The notes beneath the pieces were generated by a model. That model saw nothing but the letters and a program-made list of their open reading frames with translations. It did not search any database and had not been told where the DNA came from. Shown one piece after another: positions 1 through 4,491 of a stretch of 5,634 nucleotides of DNA. The position numbers were made by a program, and so were the translations under genes. Every line of letters begins with the position of its first letter. Within the stretch, counting starts at the first letter, position 1. Source of the DNA: an uncultured Eubacteriales bacterium (GTDB taxonomy: Bacteria > Bacillota_A > Clostridia > Christensenellales > Aristaeellaceae); the NCBI GenBank assembly GCA_902775835.1, contig CACYNZ010000250.1, forward strand, positions 1-5,634, read 5' to 3'.

Positions 1-98
1 CCGGCTGGTATACCAAAGAAGAAATGAAGCATCTTCTGCGGACGGAATGCTTCGCGGCCAGGACGCAGGCGTACTGCTATGCGTGGGCCAACAGCTGA
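1..98 (+). CDS. C-terminal end of an unrecognised protein (partial)
   Basis: The frame starting at base 3 is open from the window edge to a TGA at 96-98 and gives 31 residues: GWYTKEEMKHLL followed by RTECFAARTQAYCYAWANS. The composition (mixed charged, aromatic and alanine residues, helical character) looks like a genuine protein tail, and the two other forward frames are stopped or unconvincing over the same bases. The gene begins outside the window, so neither the domain nor the family can be judged, and I do not recognise the tail. A new promoter begins about 30 bases after the stop, so this gene probably ends its own transcription unit, although I see no clear terminator hairpin directly after it. 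Confidence 0.6.
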   Translation, partial: GWYTKEEMKHLLRTECFAARTQAYCYAWANS

Positions 99-126
99 GC
101 CCGGGAACAGTTATACTACAGGTTTC

Positions 127-155
127 TTTACATTCCATCCGTCATGCTGTAAGAT
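127..155 (+). promoter_or_regulatory. Sigma-A-type promoter for the 44-codon ORF
   Basis: TTTACA at 127-132 and TAAGAT at 150-155 are separated by exactly 17 bases, close to the consensus TTGACA-N17-TATAAT. The site lies about 45 bases upstream of a strong ribosome binding site (AAAGGAGG, 186-193) and the ATG at 202. This promoter, the site, the ORF and the terminator at 357-390 make a complete small transcription unit. It is read from sequence only, with no experimental start site. Confidence 0.55.
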
Positions 156-201
156 GACATTGAATCAGGGGCATGTCCCGAAGCGAAAGGAGGAATTCAG
201 A

Positions 202-336
202 ATGATCCGGAATACCGTTGCCATGCGTTGGGAAAATATTGAATTCCTGCAGCGTAGTACGAAACGAGAACTGCGCTTTGCTTTGTGCTGCCCTGAAACG
301 ATGCATGGAAGAGTTCCGCGACAGTTCGGGAAATAA
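202..336 (+). CDS. Small ORF, 44 residues, unknown function
   Basis: The ATG at 202 is preceded by a near-perfect Shine-Dalgarno (AAAGGAGG, 186-193) with 8 bases of spacing, so I choose this start rather than the in-frame ATG at 79 or the internal one at 223. The product begins MIRNTVAMRWENIEFLQRST and is basic, with two adjacent cysteines near residue 30 and no membrane segment or signal peptide. I do not recognise a family. A promoter lies upstream and an intrinsic terminator starts 20 bases after the stop, so the unit looks self-contained. It could be a true small protein, or the N-terminus of a decayed gene: another frame over 256-335 reads like coding sequence (ALLCAALKRCMEEF), which would fit an old frameshift. 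Expression signals are better supported than function. Confidence 0.45.
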   Translation: MIRNTVAMRWENIEFLQRSTKRELRFALCCPETMHGRVPRQFGK

Positions 337-356
337 TTCCGGAACAGAAAAAGTGC

Positions 357-396
357 GGCCGCTTGCCATATCAGGGCAGGCGGCCTTGTTGTATTT
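357..396 (+). terminator. Intrinsic terminator after the small ORF
   Basis: GGCCGCTTGCC (357-367) pairs with GGCAGGCGGCC (375-385) over 11 pairs, with one T-G wobble and a 7-base loop (atatcag). It is followed by a T-rich tail (TTGTTGTATTT, 386-396) and preceded by an A-run at 348-352. It sits 20 bases after the stop of the 44-codon ORF and 26 bases before the regulator start. The regulator therefore needs read-through or a promoter that I cannot see. If read-through is controlled, the hairpin could act as an attenuator. Confidence 0.65.
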
Positions 397-421
397 ACCG
401 CAGAACAGGAGTGATTCTTCC

Positions 422-658
422 ATGGGAAATCTTCCATACATTGACATGGCGGCAACCGGGAAAAACATTACCCGGATGCGGCTGAAGAACGGTATGACCG
501 TTCATGACCTTCAACAGATCTTCGGATTCTCCACCCCGCAGGCAATCTACAAGTGGCAGCGGGGGACAGCCATGCCGACCCTGGACAACCTTGTGGTGCT
601 GGCTGCGGTTTTTGGCACCACAATGGATGCCATTATTGTCCGGGCAGGCACATCATGA
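422..658 (+). CDS. XRE-family helix-turn-helix transcriptional regulator, 78 residues
   Basis: The protein is essentially one DNA-binding domain of the Cro/C1 (HTH_3) type. Helix 1 starts near residue 14 (GKNITRMRLKNGM). The turn pair is TVHDLQQIFGF (26-36) followed by recognition helix PQAIYKWQRG (39-48), then PTLDNLVVLAAVFGTTMDAI closes the fold. The motif IYKWQRG with PTLDNL is typical of small clostridial XRE regulators. I choose the ATG at 422 because AGGAG (407-411) lies 10 bases upstream and the domain starts there. The frame is open back to 218, but that extension would translate through the terminator at 357-390. There is no effector or dimerisation domain. Target genes are unknown; the RNA-rich region and Ro60-like gene downstream are plausible but unproven candidates. 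A 9-bp hairpin spans the stop codon. Confidence 0.85.
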   Translation: MGNLPYIDMAATGKNITRMRLKNGMTVHDLQQIFGFSTPQAIYKWQRGTAMPTLDNLVVLAAVFGTTMDAIIVRAGTS

Positions 659-667
659 CCTGCCCGG
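640..667 (+). other. Perfect 9-bp hairpin spanning the regulator stop codon
   Basis: CCGGGCAGG (640-648) pairs perfectly with CCTGCCCGG (659-667), and the 10-base loop contains the TGA stop of the regulator. There is no T-run after it, so it is not a standard intrinsic terminator. It may stabilise the mRNA 3' end, give weak Rho-independent pausing, or mark the start of the structured non-coding region. Confidence 0.5.
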
Positions 668-714
668 CCTGCGATCCCTTTGGCTGTATGGTCAGGACAC
701 CGCCCTTTCAGGAC

Positions 715-747
715 GGCAATGCGGGTCCAGGTACCGCAGGGATTGCC
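715..747 (+). other. Bulged 10-bp hairpin
   Basis: GGCAAT (715-720) pairs with ATTGCC (742-747), and GCGG (721-724) pairs with CCGC (734-737). The two helices are continuous on the left strand and separated on the right by a four-base bulge (AGGG, 738-741). The loop is GTCCAGGTA. It lies between the regulator and the tRNA-like sequence, and no T-run follows. Its role is unknown. Confidence 0.4.
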
Positions 748-883
748 CAGCGCATCAGAAAAGTTTCCGGCCGGCGGGAAGTTCGCAGAGTTTTTTCCGC
801 GATTCTGCCGGCGGAACATGGTATGCTTCATCCCGCAAGGAGGATCCGGTGGAAATCATGGCATCCGGCTCTTCCGCGGATAT

Positions 884-953
884 GCTTTGGTGGTTCAAAG
901 GCAGAACAGGCGGGTCTGGCCGCAGGATAAAGGTTCAATTCCTTTCCGGAGCA
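884..953 (+). tRNA. tRNA-like RNA with an abnormal anticodon arm
   Basis: The order and geometry are those of a tRNA. The acceptor stem is GCTTTGG (884-890) with CCGGAGC (946-952): seven pairs, two of them T-G wobbles, with discriminator A953. T891 and G892 are the linker. The D-stem is GTTC/GAAC (893-896, 904-907) with loop AAAGGCA. The T-stem is AAAGG/CCTTT (929-933, 941-945) with loop TTCAATT. The invariants U8, A14, G18, G19, A21, G53, U54, U55, C56, A58 and C61 are all present. The anticodon arm is wrong: only GCGG/CCGC (910-913, 920-923) pairs, position 27-43 is G-A, and the loop GTCTGG has six bases instead of seven. If U33 is T915 the anticodon reads CUG (Gln), but G1-C72 is not Gln-like. 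CCA is not encoded (GTC follows). It may be a tRNA mimic for the Ro60-like protein, a specialised tRNA or a tRNA pseudogene. Confidence 0.6.
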
Positions 954-976
954 GTCGCAGGCATGGCCTGCAATGA

Positions 977-1123
977 AAGATACCGACAGCAACTGAAAAG
1001 TTAGTATCTGTGTATCTGTCGGAATCTGCAGCCGAATGGCCGGGAGCGGCTGCGTGGTTCCCCAAAGATCATCGGCTCATGGCCGGTCGGGGTGGAAGTC
1101 CCCGGCATAGGACTAGGTATCTT
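977..1123 (+). ncRNA. Candidate multi-branched structured RNA upstream of the Ro60-like gene
   Basis: AAGATACC (977-984) pairs perfectly with GGTATCTT (1116-1123) at a distance of 131 bases and encloses four hairpins. Hairpin 1: GACAG/CTGTC (985-989, 1016-1020), stacked directly on the closing stem, with an inner AACT-GAAA-AGTT hairpin (991-1002) capped by a GNRA tetraloop. Hairpin 2: GCAGCCG/CGGCTGC (1028-1034, 1047-1053). Hairpin 3: ATCGGC/GCCGGT with one T-G wobble (1071-1076, 1082-1087). Hairpin 4: CGGGG/CCCCG (1088-1092, 1100-1104), abutting hairpin 3. The GAAA loop favours the + strand. It begins 24 bases after the tRNA-like sequence and ends 178 bases before the Ro60-like start. It matches no riboswitch class I can recall. 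It could be a Ro-bound Y-type RNA or a leader regulatory element; both are inference. Confidence 0.45.
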
Positions 1124-1301
1124 GCCGGCATAAAGGCGCTCACAGCAGCTCATGTGTTTGGCAGCTAACCAATATTGCAAATGGCGCCTTGTTTTCTGAA
1201 TAGACAGCGGGAACGCATCTTCCGTTTTGTGAGGGAATGGAGGACTCTATTCCGGGAATGTATCCGCTGTGGAATAACGCACGCAAAGGAGGGCGATGAA
1301 C

Positions 1302-2759
1302 ATGCTGGATGCACTGAAAAAAGAAATAAACCGTACCGTGACCGAGAACGGGGCAACCACGCTGCAGACGACCGGTTCGGACTGTGTTGATCTGTTCGCG
1401 ACCATCGGCGCGCTCCGCAGTGCCGGGGAACAGGAGATCATCACCCGCTTTGTCCGTGCATATGCCGAGGATCCCGACCTTGCCATGAAGATGCTCTTCT
1501 ACAGCAGGGATGTCCGCGGCGGTCTGGGAGAGCGGCGGGTGTTCCGGGTGATTCTGAGATATCTTGCGGATGCCGAGCCGGAGTCTGTCCGGAAAAACCT
1601 GCCTCTGATCAGCGAATACGGCCGCTGGGATGATCTGATCACGCTCTTCGGCACTCGCTGCTGGGAAGACGCGGTGCGTCTGATCCGGGCTCAGCTGGCG
1701 GAGGATCTGGCGTCCCTTGAAGCCGGGAAACATGTGTCCCTCATGGCCAAGTGGCTGCCATCGGTCAATGCGACAAACGCGGAGACCGTGAAGAGCGGCA
1801 AACGCCTTGCCAAGGCGCTGAACATGTCAGACAGAGAGTACCGCCGGACACTGGTGAAACTGCGGGCATATATCCGGATCCTGGAAAATGCGCTGCGTGA
1901 AAAGGACTATACCTTTGACTACGCGCTTCAGCCCTCCGGGGCCATGCTGAAGTACCGCAGAGCCTTCTGGAAGCATGACGCGGCGAGGTATGCAGCCTAT
2001 CTGAAAGGTGTCGCAGAGGGCAGGGAGGACATGAAGACCGGAACCCTCTATCCCTATGACATTGTGCAGAAGGCGGTCATGTTCGAGGGCAGCGACGAGG
2101 AGCGGAAGACGCTGGACGTGACCTGGAACGCCCTGGAAAACCTGGCACCCCAGGGAAATGCCCTGTGCGTGATTGACGGCTCCGGTTCCATGTACGGAGG
2201 GAGATCTCCGTACCCGATCACCGTTGCCCTGTCCCTGGGCATGTATTTCGCGGAGCGGAATCAGGGAAGGTTCCATAACCAGTTCATCACCTTTTCCGAA
2301 AACCCCAGGCTTGTGGAGATCAAGGGAAAGGACCTGGTGGAGAAGGTCCGGTACTGCGAGACATTCAATGAGGTGGCCAATACCAATATCCAGAAAGTGT
2401 TTGAGCTGATTCTGGCTGCGGCGGTGAACAGCGGTCTTCCGCAGAGCGAAATGCCGGAGACACTGTATTTCATCTCGGATATGGAATTTGACTATTGCAC
2501 CGTGGACGCGGACATGACCAACTTTGAATACGCCCGGAAGCTGTTCTCGGACCATGGGTACGAGCTTCCGGAGGTGGTATTCTGGAATGTCCAGAGCCGC
2601 AGGCGGCAGCAGCCTGTCCACCGGGATGAAAAGGGCGTGCTGCTTGTCAGTGGATTTACGCCCCGGCTCTTTGGTATGGTGGCGGGGAAGAACCTGAACC
2701 CGGTAGCGCTGATGAAGGAAATCCTGCTCAGCGCGCGGTATGCACCGGTCTGTGCCTGA
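1302..2759 (+). CDS. TROVE (Ro60)/DUF2828-type RNA-binding protein with C-terminal vWA domain, 485 residues
   Basis: Family proteins bind structured non-coding RNAs (Y RNAs, misfolded RNAs) through a helical-repeat ring and carry a metal-binding vWA domain; they act in RNA quality control and stress survival. Seen here: an N-terminal helical region of about 280 residues with conserved blocks TTGSDCVDLF (23-32), DVRGGLGERRVF (70-81), ISEYGRWDDL (103-112) and LMAKWLPSVN. Then comes a vWA domain starting VIDGSGSM, whose MIDAS motif DGSGS is residues 292-296, followed by FITFSENP and a second acidic strand FISDMEFD near 390-397. Length fits the family, and there is no signal peptide or membrane segment, so the protein is cytoplasmic. 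An in-frame ATG at 1296 lies only two bases after AAAGGAGGG (1285-1293), whereas the ATG at 1302 has 8 bases of spacing, so I choose 1302. Structured RNAs lie upstream. Distinguishing TROVE proper from DUF2828 needs a profile search. Confidence 0.85.
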   Translation: MLDALKKEINRTVTENGATTLQTTGSDCVDLFATIGALRSAGEQEIITRFVRAYAEDPDLAMKMLFYSRDVRGGLGERRVFRVILRYLADAEPESVRKNLPLISEYGRWDDLITLFGTRCWEDAVRLIRAQLAEDLASLEAGKHVSLMAKWLPSVNATNAETVKSGKRLAKALNMSDREYRRTLVKLRAYIRILENALREKDYTFDYALQPSGAMLKYRRAFWKHDAARYAAYLKGVAEGREDMKTGTLYPYDIVQKAVMFEGSDEERKTLDVTWNALENLAPQGNALCVIDGSGSMYGGRSPYPITVALSLGMYFAERNQGRFHNQFITFSENPRLVEIKGKDLVEKVRYCETFNEVANTNIQKVFELILAAAVNSGLPQSEMPETLYFISDMEFDYCTVDADMTNFEYARKLFSDHGYELPEVVFWNVQSRRRQQPVHRDEKGVLLVSGFTPRLFGMVAGKNLNPVALMKEILLSARYAPVCA

Positions 2760-2925
2760 AAAGACCGGCCCGGCATGGATGACGGCACAGGAACATGAAT
2801 ACTGGCTGCCGGAGCATATGGACTACTGTGAGGATATAGGCTACTGCGGAGAGGCAGGCGACAACATCCGGGATATGAAGGCTCTGCTGAACCGGTACGG
2901 ACTCAGCTGGACGAAAGAGTCATGA
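2740..2925 (+). CDS. Small acidic protein overlapping the Ro60-like gene, unknown function
   Basis: This ORF of 61 codons starts inside the last 20 bases of the Ro60-like gene in another frame and would be translationally coupled to it. Neither the ATG at 2740 nor the in-frame ATG at 2779 (48 residues) has a good Shine-Dalgarno. The shorter form is equally possible and contains the more protein-like part: EHEYWLPEHMDYCEDIGYC, then a likely amphipathic helix NIRDMKALLNRYGLSW. The protein is acidic with two cysteines near the middle, and has no membrane segment. I do not recognise a family. Base composition is like that of the upstream gene. Position suggests a partner of the Ro60-like protein, but chance extension beyond that gene's stop cannot be excluded. 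Confidence 0.5.
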   Translation: MHRSVPEKTGPAWMTAQEHEYWLPEHMDYCEDIGYCGEAGDNIRDMKALLNRYGLSWTKES

Positions 2926-3069
2926 ATGCGAGCCCGGAGAACGGGATCAGATACACTTGAACCGTTATTCTATCAGTGATGTGTTTCTCTTGTTCGAATA
3001 CATATTCATGTTGCCAGTCCGTAATATGTCATGATACTTGTATACGGGGTGAAAGGAGTGATTTCGGTC

Positions 3070-3312
3070 ATGGAACGTGCCTGTCATACGACAAAACCAT
3101 TTATGTGCGGAAGAAGCCAGGCAATCCGTATACCGAAGGACTATCGCCTGGAAGATACAGAGCTGATCATTAATCGGATAGGCGACTCTCTGGTCATCAC
3201 GCCAAGGCATTCACTTCAGCAGGCCTTTTTTTCCGGAATAACTATGCTGTCTGATGATTTCCTGGATGAAGGACGCCCCGAAGAAACACCCAATGAAAGG
3301 ATTTCTCTGTAA
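3070..3312 (+). CDS. vapB: VapB-type antitoxin, 80 residues
   Basis: VapB antitoxins bind and inhibit PIN-domain VapC RNases and repress their own operon. The N-terminal swapped-hairpin (AbrB/MazE-like) DNA-binding fold is recognisable from KPFMCGRSQAIRIPKDYRL (residues 9-27), followed by INRIGDSLVITPR. The C-terminal part (DDFLDEGRPEETPNERISL) is the acidic, partly disordered toxin-binding tail typical of clostridial VapB. Length is normal. I choose the ATG at 3070 because AAAGGAG (3052-3058) lies 11 bases upstream and the family starts there; an in-frame ATG at 3031 has no such site. The stop TAA (3310-3312) overlaps the expected start of vapC, as in intact operons, but the toxin is broken, so this is probably an orphan antitoxin. 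No clear promoter is seen; TTGCCA near 3014 with ATACTT 17 bases on is a weak candidate. Confidence 0.85.
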   Translation: MERACHTTKPFMCGRSQAIRIPKDYRLEDTELIINRIGDSLVITPRHSLQQAFFSGITMLSDDFLDEGRPEETPNERISL

Positions 3313-3672
3313 TATATAAGCTGGATACACATATCCTGATGTTTTGTATGAGGCATCCGGACAGTGTCCATGCTGCCAAGGTGGCGGTCCATCTTGGGAT
3401 AGATGTAGCATATCTGCTGTAACCTATGCAGAATCGGAATACGGTATATGCAACAGCAGTAAACCGAATTGAGGAATCACGGACAGCGCCTGTGGGAGGA
3501 AGCTTGGAGCTTTGGATCCGCAGGTGCGTTTTCATTTACAGAAAAACAGGTTGTAATCAGGGAATTCCTGAGAATCCGGGATCATAAAGAGGATGTCTTT
3601 GCAAAGGCCATACAGAATCAGAAATCATGTATTCTGACAAAGACAGCGCAGGTGACAGGATTATTCGCCTGA
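3309..3672 (+). pseudogene. vapC: Decayed VapC PIN-domain toxin
   Basis: Three frames, each shifted by one base, together resemble a full-length VapC RNase. Frame 1 (3309-3422) reads IYKLDTHILMFCMRHPDS, including the first catalytic Asp (DTHIL), then stops at TAA. Frame 2 (3413-3472) continues as SAVTYAESEYGICNSSKPN, matching the SSITYAELEYG region with its conserved Glu, then hits TGA. Frame 3 (about 3466-3672) continues with NHGQRLWEEAW, FSFTEKQVVIREF and CILTKTAQVTGLF, a poorly conserved match to the PIN C-terminus. The frame order fits two single-base deletions, near 3408 and near 3467. The expected start position is GTA (3309-3311). A GTG at that spot would have made TGA the vapB stop, so one G-to-A change explains both. 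The later Asp residues are not clearly conserved. The toxin is very probably inactive. Confidence 0.75.
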
Positions 3673-3682
3673 TCCAGACGGG

Positions 3683-3717
3683 AATCACATAATTATTGAA
3701 AAATACGTGATTTTTGT
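3683..3717 (+). terminator. Weak terminator-like hairpin after the vapBC remnant
   Basis: AATCAC (3683-3688) pairs with GTGATT (3707-3712), with two further A-T pairs beyond a mismatch. The stem is followed by TTTGTT, and with the paired Ts makes a run of five Ts (3711-3715). The stem is A+T-rich and the loop long, so termination would be inefficient. It touches the -35 box of the next promoter. Confidence 0.3.
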
Positions 3718-3744
3718 TGACTGCACCTTATGCCCGTGTATGAT
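3717..3744 (+). promoter_or_regulatory. Sigma-A-type promoter of the lost ATPase gene
   Basis: TTGACT (3717-3722) and TATGAT (3739-3744) are separated by 16 bases, each one mismatch from consensus. A purine-rich leader follows, then AGGAGG (3775-3780) and the ATG at 3790. The original ATPase gene is truncated, so this intact promoter probably now serves the HAD gene downstream. Confidence 0.65.
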
Positions 3745-3789
3745 AGAAAAGAGAATTAAGAGCTTCAGACGGGCAGGAGGGGGTGCAGA

Positions 3790-3867
3790 ATGAAACGCCT
3801 GATCATGAATGATCTGATCGCATGGAAACAATCCAGGAGACGGAAACCGCTTGTGCTCTGTTTATGA
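3790..3867 (+). pseudogene. N-terminal remnant of a DUF4143-type AAA ATPase
   Basis: The ATG at 3790 has an excellent ribosome binding site (AGGAGG, 3775-3780, spacing 9) and a promoter at 3717-3744. The first residues, MKRLIMNDLIAWKQSRRRKP then LVL, match the characteristic N-terminus of the AAA_14/DUF4143 ATPase family (usually about 400 residues), which normally runs straight into the Walker A segment (GARQVGKT). Here the reading frame leaves homology before Walker A and stops at TGA after 25 codons, so more than nine tenths of the protein is missing. The stop overlaps an ATG (3864) of a 14-codon frame (MIDELKRLIERTAR) ending at 3908, just before the HAD gene. A deletion or replacement joined the ATPase start to unrelated sequence. 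The family assignment comes from remembered N-terminal similarity only. Confidence 0.65.
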
Positions 3868-3915
3868 TAGATGAACTGAAAAGGCTGATTGAAAGGACTG
3901 CCAGATGAGCAGATC

Positions 3916-4452
3916 ATGAAAATGAAAGAACGAAAGATGATTCTCTTTACGGATATCGGGGATACGATCATTGACGGGAGCACGGAAATCCGGAACAGCG
4001 AAGATGTCGTGCAGCGGGCGGAGTGTATTCCGGGGGCCAGGGAGACCTGTCTCCGGCTGCATGAAAAGGGATACCGGATCGCCATGGTCGCGGACGGGCG
4101 GGATGCGTCATTCCGGAATACCATGCGGCAGCATGGTCTGACCTCTGTGTTCGAAGCGTGGATCATTTCTGAGAATGTTGGCGCAGAGAAGCCGGACGCG
4201 GCCATGTTTCGCTCGGCCATGGAGGCTATGGGTCTGCAGGAAGAAGACAAGGCACGCATTCTCATGGTTGGCAACAATGTGAAACGCGATATCCGCGGCG
4301 GAAACCGGTTTGGAATCCGCACGGTTCTGCTGGACTGGTCGGCCCGCCGGTCCTTTGAACCGGAGCTTCCGGAGGACATACCGGTATACAGGATTCACTA
4401 TCCGGAGGAACTGGAAGATCTGTTGGAAAAGCTGGAAGCGGAACAGCCATAG
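3916..4452 (+). CDS. HAD-superfamily hydrolase with divergent catalytic motifs, about 178 residues
   Basis: HAD enzymes usually hydrolyse phosphate esters through an aspartyl intermediate. Residues below count from the ATG at 3916. Motif I is FTDIGDTIID, with likely nucleophile D13; the usual acid Asp two positions on is Gly15, as in the DxGDT subgroup. Motif II is IAMVADGRD (55-63), with Ala where Ser/Thr is usual. Motif III is GAEKPDAAMF, Lys92. Motif IV is MVGNNVKRDIRGGNRFGI (117-134), with Asn120 replacing the first acidic residue and Asp125 kept. The Rossmann-type order and length fit a COG1011-like HAD with a small cap. No start has a strong ribosome binding site: TTG 3889 and ATG 3922 or 3937 are alternatives, and 3937 begins directly at the core. 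Substrate is unknown; activity may be weak or altered. It follows the ATPase remnant and probably uses its promoter. Confidence 0.8.
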   Translation: MKMKERKMILFTDIGDTIIDGSTEIRNSEDVVQRAECIPGARETCLRLHEKGYRIAMVADGRDASFRNTMRQHGLTSVFEAWIISENVGAEKPDAAMFRSAMEAMGLQEEDKARILMVGNNVKRDIRGGNRFGIRTVLLDWSARRSFEPELPEDIPVYRIHYPEELEDLLEKLEAEQP

Positions 4453-4491
4453 GACGGAGAAGGGGATCATCCACAGATGGATCATTTCTAA

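Larger units (their letters stand above)
659..1301 (+). other. Structured region of about 640 bases without a convincing protein gene
   Basis: Forward reading frames here encode Arg/Ser/Trp/Gly-rich strings that look like frame shadows, and I see no recognisable domain. The stretch contains several strong inverted repeats: 640-667, 715-747 and 957-971, the tRNA-like sequence at 884-953 and the branched RNA candidate at 977-1123. The last 180 bases (1124-1301) form the leader of the Ro60-like gene, ending in AAAGGAGGG (1285-1293). No consensus promoter is convincing in this region, so the RNAs may be processed from a transcript that enters from upstream, or may use a degenerate promoter. Confidence 0.6.

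Noticed and set aside
218..421. N-terminal extension of the XRE regulator
   Set aside because: The frame is open, but the extension crosses a strong terminator and the ATG at 422 has its own AGGAG and begins at the domain.
504..1004. Long forward ORF of 166 codons
   Set aside because: It is out of frame with the regulator, rich in Arg/Ser/Trp/Gly, and runs through the tRNA-like sequence; it looks like a shadow frame.
1088..1104. T-box-like motif GGGGTGGAAG in a tRNA-rich context
   Set aside because: The first half resembles the T-box AGGGTGG, but the ACCGCG half is missing, the sequence closes on itself as a 5-bp hairpin, and no stem I or terminator is visible.
929..1123. A YrlA-type Y RNA with circularly permuted tRNA order (T-arm before D-arm, closed acceptor end)
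   Set aside because: The D-arm lies upstream of the T-arm in normal tRNA order, and no second D-arm follows the T-arm, so the known YrlA arrangement is not met.
1140..1733. Reverse-strand ORF of 197 codons
   Set aside because: Mostly antisense to the Ro60-like gene; the translation is Arg/Gln/Pro-rich and unlike a protein domain.
1827..2621. Long reverse-strand ORF opposite the Ro60-like gene
   Set aside because: It is antisense to a clearly recognisable protein, has no ribosome binding site or domain, and is explained by the G+C-rich codon pattern of the + strand.
3248..3275. Hammerhead-like CTGATGA box
   Set aside because: It lies inside the vapB coding sequence, and the partner GAAA box and three-way junction are absent.
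3765..4379. Reverse-strand ORF of 204 codons
   Set aside because: It is antisense to the HAD gene; the Ser/Arg-rich translation is typical of a shadow frame.
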